Assembly: GCA_948474755.1 (NCBI GenBank)
Contig: CAOLHI010001137.1
Coordinates: 480,414 to 544,413, forward strand
From: Ctenosaura bakeri
Taxonomy: Eukaryota; Chordata; Lepidosauria; Squamata; Iguanidae
Reading direction: 5' to 3'
DNA: 64,000 bases
A model generated the notes under the pieces. That model did not search any database. It was given only the letters and a program-made list of their open reading frames with translations, and was not told the DNA's origin. The translations under genes were made by a program, and so were the position numbers. Shown one piece after another: positions 55,862-64,000 of the stretch (positions are counted from its first letter, which is position 1; each line of letters starts with the position of its first letter).

Positions 55862-56005
55862 TTCTGAGAATCCACTCTCGATTTTAGTCTGAACTATAAA
55901 GGAAACACCTACGGTGCTGAAATCTATCCCTAAATAGTTTCAGCACTTTGGATAACTCCTCTAAAGTTGAGATTAAAATTGAGGATGGATTTCTGAGAGT
56001 CTTCA
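55862..56005. repeat. Palindromic repeat family B, copy 4
   Basis: GAGAATCCACTCTCGATTTT and ATTGAGGATGGATTTCTGAG arms around GGTGCTGAAATCTATCCCTA and TTTCAGCACTTTGGATAACT. Confidence 0.6.
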
Positions 56006-56920
56006 TGAATGCAATGAAGATTAGATGTGTGCATTACTTGTCTCCCTCCCAGGGGCTGCTATGATGCCTTATTAGGGACAGACAGATTATTATAGTTTTA
56101 TGATTACCATGTGCATCATGTCATATGCCCTTTCTGCTAAATTCTATCTCCATGTTCCAACAGCCAGTGTTCTAGAAGGGGGCACTTTGGCTGGAATTTT
56201 CCTGTAGACTTATGCTACTGTAACCAGGGGTTAAACTTCTTGGATGTTGCAAAAGGCAGCATCCAATAACTTCTTGTGCAAGATGTTTTGAATGGCACAT
56301 ATATGTACCTCTAGCTCAGCATAAATGGTCACTGGAAGGTCATTTGTCCATTGACAGATAGGCTGTTTGGGTGGTGGTGCTGAGACTGCTTCCTTCCAAA
56401 CCTCCTGCATAAGTATGTCAATGGAATATTATTCTCCTGAAGGTTCATATAAGATCTCAGCCATAACTTGGTTTGGTACAGTGTAGCATACCATGTTCTT
56501 AACATCTGTTATTCTGCATATAATGAAGGGTCAGCTGCAATCTCGTTTGAGGTTCTTGTTGTAACTTGCAGCCAAAATGGTCTGACCAGAGTAGAGATGT
56601 GAATATCTCTCAGTTTCTGTTTTATTCAATTTCAGTTTGTTTCAATTTGGTTCAATTTCTTCCTGTTCTTTTTTCGTCCTGGGTTCTGAGTTTTTTCCCC
56701 CATGCTGAAATTTGTCCAAATTTATTGAACAGATTTTCCAAAGTTATATATTTATCGGCATAATTTGTCTAATTTATGCAACTTTTTGCCATGTCTTTTT
56801 GCATATTTTTTCCTTAATTCTTCAAATTTGACTTATTCACCTTATAAAGTTTGTGTGATGATTTGTATGCTCTTCATATCTCAGAAATGCTTTGGGTATC
56901 AGACAGTTGGTGGTTTTCCT
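56006..56920. other. No recognised feature
   Basis: Nothing recognised. 56600-56800 is T-rich with repeated CAATTT(T/C)GTT-like strings. Confidence 0.45.
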
Positions 56921-57005
56921 ATTTAACCTATTTGGACATAGGTTCAGCACTTTGGACAGCTCCTTTAAAATTCAGTAGAAAGCCTGAAGTGGATTCACTG
57001 CCTCT
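56921..57005. repeat. Palindromic repeat family B, half copy
   Basis: Right half only: GGTTCAGCACTTTGGACAGC, TCCTTTAAAATTCAGTAGAA, CCTGAAGTGGATTCACTGCC. Confidence 0.55.
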
Positions 57006-57599
57006 TTGACAGGATTGTCATGCTTCCCTCCTCCTTGAGAGCAATTCTGAAGGACAGGAAGTAGCAGACTTACTAGCAGAAGAGACTCAACAGAAGCCAA
57101 AGCCCAGCCAAGCTGTTTTTCTGTTCCAGAAGTCAGTTCAGGATCAGAGGAAGAAGGGGAAAAGGAAGAAGGACCCCCCCCGAGCTGTTCTAAGGAAAGA
57201 TGGAAGCTCAAGCGTCTGGCCCAGATTCTTCCCCTCAGATATAGCACAAGGTTGTAATCAAGATCTCAGAAAAAGCACAACCGAAGGATGTTGTCATTAA
57301 ATACAGCTAGAGATGTGAATGTCAGTTCTGCTTGTAAAGGACAGATAAAAATACCTGCTCAATGTTGAGAGCAATACTTATTCTGGATTTATGAGTCCTG
57401 GAGTGCTGAAGGACTTGACTCCTGCTCTTCTGGGTCCTTTCAATGGCATTCTTGACCTGCTACCAACATCATGTCAATTCAGTGTAGAAATTTTTCTTTC
57501 TGCTGACCACAGCTCGTGGACTCTGGACTCCTGAACTTTGTTAAAGCAGGACATGGATGAAAGCTTCACATGTGGGAGAGAAGTGCAACAGTTTCCTTG
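57006..57599. other. No recognised feature
   Basis: No gene motif. A C8 run at about 57174-57181. Confidence 0.45.
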
Positions 57600-58030
57600 T
57601 ATGAGCCTGCTCAAATTTTAAGTTCTTTGGAGAAAGGAGGTTTCTCATCCCACCACCATCACAGGTTGATGACCCAGTAGAGATCCTTCTTGGTGGCTGC
57701 TCCCAGCTTGTGGAATTCTCTCCAATGGGAGGTTCATTCAGTGCCTTCTCTCCTTTCCTTCCTCCCACCAGGCCTTTAAAGACCTTTTCATTCAGGTAAG
57801 CTTTTGGATTATAATTTATATGATATATAGGGCTTTTAATGCTATGCTATTTTATGCCATGTTTCAATTGTGTTTTACATTGCGTTAACTTTGCATTTTT
57901 GCAAAACTGTTGTTTTAATTTTTAAATTTTTTTTTTCTTTTATCTGTTTTTGCCCTGTTTTTAATTGCTTGAAGTTGCCCTGGATCCTGTACAGTGAAAA
58001 AGGTAGACCAGAAGTTAAATAAATAAATGA
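57600..58030 (+). mobile_element. L2-like LINE 3' fragment
   Basis: GTATGAGCCTGCTCAAATTT leads into CATCCCACCACCATCACAGG and GGTGGCTGCTCCCAGCTTGT, the same order as at 190-280 in the first fragment, then GGCCTTTAAAGACC and an A/T-rich end with AATAAATAAATGA. Confidence 0.55.
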
Positions 58031-60989
58031 GTCTTGCAAGATGCAGGAAAGTTATTTTCATGGAGTCAAAATGTATTACCATCTCCAGGTCAGAGAGAGA
58101 CTTCGAGAATCTTTGCGCCAAACAGCTTAGGCTTCTCTGTAGAATGAACACTCCCTCCCCCTGGTTTCAACATAGTGTGGTGAATAATATCTCTCCTCCT
58201 ATCGAGCTGGGTTCTGGATCATTTGTTTCAAATATCTTATGGATTTCAGTTTACTGGCACCCTGCAGCTCTCATCGGATTGTTAGTTGTGATTTATCTCA
58301 CTAATATATGTTCAGAAATATTCCCGCTAGTTCTTCTACTTCAAAGATAGCTATATAGGTCTTCTGTTTAATAATTCAAATCCATGGCTTTCATGCACTT
58401 TGCAGGATATTGCCGTCTTGTGTGCTGGTAAGAGAGATCGCTGGTCAGACCAATGCAGACATGCAGGTCATCAGGTCACTGTCTTTCTCATTAGGTGAGA
58501 TGTATTGTAATTCTGTTTAACTTATAAATATAATTTCTGATTTTGCTTGTATATATCTAAATTAACGTACAGACTGAGATCCTACATTTCAGTTGTATAG
58601 GGCAAATCTTTTTATGCAGAGTTATGCGTTAATGGTGCTACACAACCTTTGTGTTGAATGGCAAGATTGCACAACTGAACGTGTTACTGAATGCACAAGG
58701 CATATCTGTGCTCAGCATGAATCCATGCGCAGTGTGCATCCATACCTAATGACATCACGTTGCAACTCCTCTTGCATAACCTTGAATTGAATGTAGCTAT
58801 TTGGCATGGACAATCATGCCCAATTGTTTCTGTAGGGGAACTTACACATGCATAAAATGCCAAAAGAATGCCAGCCATACTGTTTGATGAAAATTGATGT
58901 CCTCCTTTGGGGTGACAAATGTCCTTTTTGACCTTGATTTATAAATGCCAGTGTTATCTGGTATGAAATTTTGGAAATAAATAAATGAATGAATGAATGA
59001 ATGAATGAATGAATGAATGAAAACTCCAGACCTAGGCAATGGATTTCCCTGGACCAGAACTTTTCCCCTATTCACTGGTACGAATTTTTTGCCTTGTGTT
59101 CAAGTGGTGTGTGACCTACCTATTTGAATCAACTAATATTTTTATTAAAGTGACACAAATATACTTTATTATACAACAATGGAACGGATCATATGTGGGG
59201 AAAGCAATAAACAGGGTGCAGCTTATTCTAAGTATTTAGCAGTTCAGTAGGGGGAAGGAGGAAGGAAAAGCTGTCTGGGTAGAGGTTTACAATGGGTGAG
59301 AGATCAGGATTGGGTGGATGCAGCAGGCTGTTTTGCAGAGACAAGAGGGGAAATGTTCATTGGAGAGCTGGAATCTGAGCTGAAGAAGAGAGAAAAGTCA
59401 TGATCTTCTGAGAGGAGCAGAGCTATGCAGAGATGAGGGGAATGGGAAGGAAGAGAGAGGGAGAGAAAGGGGGGGAATGCACAGCAGGGATTGCTTTGGC
59501 TCAAGACAGTAGGAAGATAAATCCCATACACCCACATGCACAGGCACACAAAGAACAAGTTTACTTCACCCAAATCAAGGGGGGGGCAGTCCTAAGGAAG
59601 GGTGGAAGGAAATGGGAGGAGAACAATGTGCACTGTTCCATAGTTTGGGTCTGATGCAGAAGTCCTCTCAGTGTTCTGGTTGTTTAAGGAACCTCTTTTG
59701 TCCTCCTCAGCAATTTTGAAATCTGTATATTGGTAATTTTTCACTTTTGGCCAGGTTGTTTTGGTTCCTCTGGGTCCCAGGTGCTTGCATGAGCTTGAAG
59801 CTGTTGTTCTGTGCATTCTCTCTTGGAGTGCTTGATGCAGCTGTTTTAAAACTGGGTTAATGTTTGCATCAAGGGTGCCTTTATTCTTCTCTGTCTTTTA
59901 AGTGTGCATCTTTCTTCTCCTTCTAATGAGATTTTTGTTTCTCTCCTTTTGGTCAGGCCACCAGAAAATCTACTCGTTCTTTATCATAAATAAAGTAGGT
60001 CCCTGGTATTTGCTAGATGAGTATCCATAGTTGCACTCACCCACAACTGGTTGCAGGTCCATGGTTGCCACCGCTGGTCAAAGTCCTTGCTCTTTACAGC
60101 TGGGCTCTCCCCATCTGTCTTGGCTGAGGAAGGAGTCTCCGTTTCTCTCCTTGGCTGAGAGGGGTGCTCAGTTCCTCCTCTGCCTCTCTGCTAGAGAAGG
60201 AGGACACTCCTTCATTGTCTGAGAGAGGCATGAGAAGTCTGTCTGTGTAAAGCCATGTGTCTCTCTTGGCTGAGGAAGGAAACAGACACTCTTTCCTCAG
60301 CTGAGACAGGAATATGGCTCCAAGAAGCTGGGCTTACCAGATTTGGCACCCAGGAAAAGGGGTGTGCCAAAGCCCCACAGGGAAGGAAGGAAAGCAGTCA
60401 GGATGGTAGGAATAGTTGAGTGATGGAACTCCCTCCCTTCCCACCCAGCCCAGGGGTCAAAATATAATGTTTGGTATTATCCACATTTTTCACCCTCCAT
60501 GGCAATTCTGGGAATATTTCCCCCATGGATATGGGGAACTTACTGTACCTGCATTCCCTCATAATTTCACAGACCTCCATTTATCACTACCAAGGTAGTA
60601 TTGATAGCTTTCTACTGAACCATTGTGTTCATCTCTTGGTAGAACATGCATTCCTGGGCTGCTTTGTCCTTTGCCATACATAGAGCACAGAATGACATGT
60701 AATATTCTAGATATACATCACATGCATCCCAAATTAAGACAGTTTTCACAACTATAATGTTCATATATTTCTGGGTGTTGCACCTGTTATGTCCAACATG
60801 TAAGCACTGATGTGATATGCCTAAGGAAAGTGATAGATTTGAAGAGAAATATAGAAATACAATAGGATTTGGGTACCAACCACTCTATAGGACATCATGA
60901 TGCCAGTTTCCTTGATGGTTATTCTAAAGCAGATGGAATTTAATAAGAAGGAGTAGACTGTGTCTGCTAACAAACAGTGACTTGATGGA
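58031..60989. other. No gene recognised; (TGAA)n at 58976-59020
   Basis: A run of nine or so TGAA units after AAATAAATAAA is the only clear element. Long purine-rich and pyrimidine-rich tracts (59400-59480, 60050-60300, the latter with repeated TTGGCTGAG units) give spurious open frames. No host exon is recognised. Confidence 0.45.
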
Positions 60990-61560
60990 TTGATGCATAT
61001 GCTCTGAATTTTTCTCCAAGTTTTAAAGAAGGTAACCAAGGTGTTGAACCCTATCCTCCAAATAGGCACATTGGATATCTCCTTTAAAATTCAGGCCATT
61101 TTCGCATGGCATTTTCCATGCAAAAGGGTGCCTGGAGTGTCCCACAATTGTGAGGAGCGATCTGCACAATGCACTCACAATTGCACAATGCTTCAGAGGC
61201 CAGCAGGCGCCCGTTGTGCACCTATATATTTTCGGCTAGAAGCTGAAAATGGTGCATGATTGCACATTGCTCCCAGGCCCCACGCACAGTTACCTGGCAT
61301 GTGGAGCCTCCGGAGCCACACCGGTTGCGCCTCCTACCCCAGCACAGCCTGGGAAACTCCCAGGCTGCACTGCGGAAGGAAGAGGCGGGTCTCTCACGTG
61401 AACAGGCAGCTTGTGTGGAGCTGAAGGACCCTGGACATGAGAGCCTCTTGCCAGAGGCTGCTAGCATGATCCCCGCACCCCAGCCCTGGAAGAAGGTAAG
61501 GTGCGGAAAGGGCCTCAGACTAAAACCCAGAGCAGATTCACTGCCTACTGATGCAAAAGC
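60990..61560. repeat. Palindromic repeat family B, split by a MITE
   Basis: Left part GTGTTGAACCCTATCCTCCA and CTCCTTTAAAATTCA lies at 60990-61093. The remainder ACTAAAACCCAGAGCAGATT lies after 61514. The MITE's TCA flanks rejoin the repeat. Confidence 0.6.
61094..61514. mobile_element. Harbinger-type MITE (TCA flanks)
   Basis: 421 bp, ends GGCCATTTTCGCATGGCATT and GGCCCTTTCCGCACCTTACC (right, reverse-complemented), exact TCA at 61091-61093 and 61515-61517. Same subfamily as 43252-43681. Confidence 0.85.
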
Positions 61561-61763
61561 CACAAGGCCATATAGTTAACAATAAAAAACAGAGAATCTC
61601 AAATCTTTCCATTTCATTACTAACAGAACCAGACCCATGGCATTTCACTTATTTTCACATGGGATAGGACTTGTTCAGGGCTGTTCTAACCAATATAACA
61701 ATGGCACTTTGGAGACCAGATTATTTGGTGCACAACTCTGTGTTCTGCAAGCCTAAGTCAACC

Positions 61764-61965
61764 TTGTTGTTGTGCCGTTAACATGCCTTCAAGCAAACTT
61801 ATCATGGGGTTTTCGTGGCATGATTTTTTTCCAGAGGGAGGTTCCCATTACCTTTCTCTGAGGCTGAGAGAATGTGACTTGCCCACAGTTGCCTGGTGGG
61901 TTTCCATGGCTAAGTGGAGATTTGAACCCTAGTCTCCTGGAGTTCTAGTTCATTAGCTATAAGTA
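61764..61965 (-). mobile_element. Sauria-type SINE
   Basis: Minus strand: tail (short, CATGCCTTCAAGCAAACTTA), GGGGTTTTCGTGGCATGATT, GTGACTTGCCCACAGTTGCC, head with TTGAACCCTAGTCTCC. Confidence 0.85.
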
Positions 61966-62418
61966 AACATCACTGAAATTGATGGAGATTATTTTTAAGT
62001 AAACCCAGTCCAGATTGGGCTGTTATTCATTAATGATGATCTCAGGCTTGGTGCCAGGCACAGGAACTACTAAGTTACTGACTGCCAAACCCCTCAACAG
62101 GGACAGTGGCTTTGCTTCTGATCTACAGTGCCAGACTCTGTGATCCTCTGAGCATTCCTTTGCCTAACACTTTGCCTAACTTGGTTGGCATGCAGCATTT
62201 TCATTCTCCCCCAATACCTCTGGGGTCCTGACACTGTACTTTTCTGGAGCTGCAGTATTTCATTGGCAGATATCATAGAGGCATTGCGGGGGAATTTAAA
62301 TGGCAGGTTTACAGGTCACTTCAGGTACAGAAGTGGGTAAAGTTAACCCAAGGGAATTAAAAGTCAATTCACTAAGTGCTATGAAGGTGGATTTGTTGGT
62401 GCATAGGTGGATTTGTTT
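61966..62418. other. No recognised feature
   Basis: No gene or repeat recognised. Confidence 0.5.
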
Positions 62419-62635
62419 GTGTGTACGCACCTTCAAGTCACCTATCAACTTTTGGTGACCCCATGAATTTCAGAGTTTTCTTGGGCAAGGAATACTCAGG
62501 GATGGTTTTGCCAGTTCCTTCTTCTGAAATGTAGCCTACAGCACCTGGTATTCATTGGTGGTCTCCCATTCGATTAATAACCTAGGCTGACCTTGCTTAG
62601 CATCAAAGATCAGTCAGAATCTGGTGCCTTTCAGA
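62419..62635 (-). mobile_element. 5S rRNA-derived SINE with Bov-B-like tail
   Basis: On the minus strand it has a 5S-like head (GATGCTAAGCAAGGTCAGCC, ATGGGAGACCACCAATGAAT, ACCAGGTGCTGTAGGCT) and a Bov-B-like tail (GGGGTCACCAAAAGTTGATA, GGTGACTTGAAGGTG). The head-tail fusion marks it as a SINE, not a 5S gene. Confidence 0.85.
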
Positions 62636-62652
62636 TATTTAGGCCATTCTTT

Positions 62653-62853
62653 GAAGGTAGCATGGTGTAGTGGTCTGAGTATTGGACTGCAATCCTGGAG
62701 AACAAGGACTGAATCCATGCTCAGCTATGGAAATCCACTGGCTGATCTTGGGCATGTCACACACTTTCAACCCCAGAAAAACCCACGATAGATTCACCTT
62801 AAGGTGCCATAGGTCAGAAACTACTTGGAGGCACACAACAACAACAACAACAA
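62653..62853 (+). mobile_element. Sauria-type SINE
   Basis: Head AGGTAGCATGGTGTAGTGGT, B-box region GGACTGAATCC, tail GATAGATTCACCTTAAGGTG ending in (ACA)n. Confidence 0.88.
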
Positions 62854-62856
62854 ATA

Positions 62857-63916
62857 AAGGCACATCCTCCAACTTTTCTCAGGTGAGAAATGGGGCATGT
62901 GTGGTCAAGCAGTATTACAGTGTGGTCTATATGGCAAAAATTTTTCATGCGGAGGACATACAAACTAGGTGAAGTGCAGCAGTTTGCTTTTGTCTGAGCC
63001 TACTGGCTCTCCTTCCTCTCCTCTCACCCTTGCTGAATAAACTGGTGCAAACTACTCTTGCACTTTGATCTTGTTGGGAGTAGCAACATTTACATGCTTA
63101 ATTAACTGGCTAGTTTGTTTGCATGTCTATTGTAGGCATAAAGGGGACTGCCTAGAGTAAACTTCCTGATGTTTGGTCAACACCCAGTTCCCCTTGTATG
63201 TTCTCTTCCTCTCCCCCCGCCCTTTTTTTTTTTGGTTCTTTGGCTTCCCTGCAAGCATGTGGTTTTCAATCTTCCAGCAAGCGTGCTTTCTTGTATGCAT
63301 GTGAGTTCTTCTTTTCATCTTATCTTTCTTCAAGAATTTGAACCTGTGTAAACTATGCACAAGATTATGTGAATAAATCCTTTTTACATATTTTTAATTA
63401 AACTGTTTGTGTTTATTTTGAGGTATATTAAGTGTGTCTGGAGTGGAGATGATAAAGGGGGACTAGTGATTTGTTCAACTTCTGCCTGTGCATTACTAAA
63501 TACTCTGCAGATTGGGAGACTTATTACAATCCCCAACAGATCTCAGCTTAAACCAGTTGAAGCAAGCTGGGATGAAGTTGAGAAGACAAGAGAGGAGAGG
63601 AAAAACTGGGACATTTTAAATACAGCTGAAAAAGTGGGACAACAGATGATTAACTGGAACATTCATTGCAGCTGCCCTGGTTTGGCAGGGAGTGGTCCAG
63701 GTTAAAAGGTTAAAATCAGCTCAGAGAACTTGGGAAGGCAGGGAGAATGGGATGGTAATGGATCCTTTTCTTAGATGTTGTTAGGCCTGGTTACAATGGA
63801 TGGAGATCCCCATTTTAGAAGATGAAATGACTATTTTGGGCCCTAAACCTCATGCATCTGTGGTGGACCCTCTTCTGTCCAGTTGAGCACTCTATTTTAA
63901 TCTCACTATTGTACAC
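62857..63916. other. No recognised feature
   Basis: No gene. 63600-63700 (AACTGGGACATTTTAAATAC, GAAAAAGTGGGACAACAG) looks repeat-like but I cannot name the family. Confidence 0.4.
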
Positions 63917-64000
63917 TGTTACCCTGAATTCTGAGGTCCCTTGGGGGGCACCTCAATATGCTCTATGTGATAGGGAATGGAAACTAGCAAGAGCATGAGC
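63917..64000 (-). mobile_element. LTR 3' end running off the window
   Basis: Starts TGTTACCCTGAATTCTGAGG then GGGGGGCACC, the reverse complement of the end shared by the LTRs at 49628 and 52202 (GGTGCCCC ... CAGGGTAACA). The rest lies outside. Confidence 0.6.

Noticed and set aside
57541..57768. 75-codon minus-strand frame
   Set aside because: Antisense to the L2-like LINE tail, with no motif.

Overview
The window is repeat-dense vertebrate DNA, most likely from a squamate reptile (lizard or snake). The evidence is tRNA-derived SINEs of the Sauria type with a Bov-B-like 3' tail, a Bov-B (RTE) LINE 3' fragment, 5S rRNA-derived SINEs with the same tail, and many CR1 LINE copies ending in ATTCTATG repeats. 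I found no convincing host protein-coding gene and no functional rRNA or tRNA gene. Only one weak host exon candidate is noted (39515-39586).

Layout. 1-2768: L2-like LINE tail, a Tigger-like MITE and a microsatellite. 2769-7454: near-full-length minus-strand CR1 with intact ORF1 (zinc-knuckle-like N-terminus plus SGNH esterase), a frameshifted ORF2 (endonuclease plus reverse transcriptase), and a 5' region made of two and a bit ~262-bp tandem monomers. 7613-27115: a patchwork of MITEs, SINEs, solo LTRs and truncated CR1 copies. One of these copies (23399-23914) looks identical over 516 bp to the long CR1.

27119-34844: a ~7.7-kb PIF/Harbinger DNA transposon flanked by a TAA duplication and inserted next to a CR1 copy. 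It appears to carry three spliced genes. A HARBI1-like DDE transposase lies on the minus strand. A Myb/SANT protein gene lies on the plus strand and converges on the transposase, with poly(A) signals only a few bases apart. A second, different SANT-like gene lies on the minus strand and diverges from the first across a ~270-bp CpG-rich intergenic region. The second SANT gene reads open across three exons (167 aa). The transposase and the first SANT gene carry several 1-2 bp frameshifts, most of them in mononucleotide runs.

34848-64000: short non-autonomous elements whose ends match the big Harbinger (GGCCCTTTYCRCAYG-type), seven long-hairpin MITEs (two of them upstream of this region) sharing similar tips, a second palindromic repeat family, an L1 3' end with a long target duplication, two solo LTRs with exact 4-bp duplications, a Bov-B fragment, more SINEs and CR1 tails, and an LTR running off the right edge.

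The biology is that of transposon families. The Harbinger proteins are plausible mobilisers of the MITEs. CR1 and Bov-B enzymes are plausible mobilisers of the CR1 tails and SINEs. All exon models, frameshifts and boundaries were read by eye and are approximate unless a target duplication fixes them.
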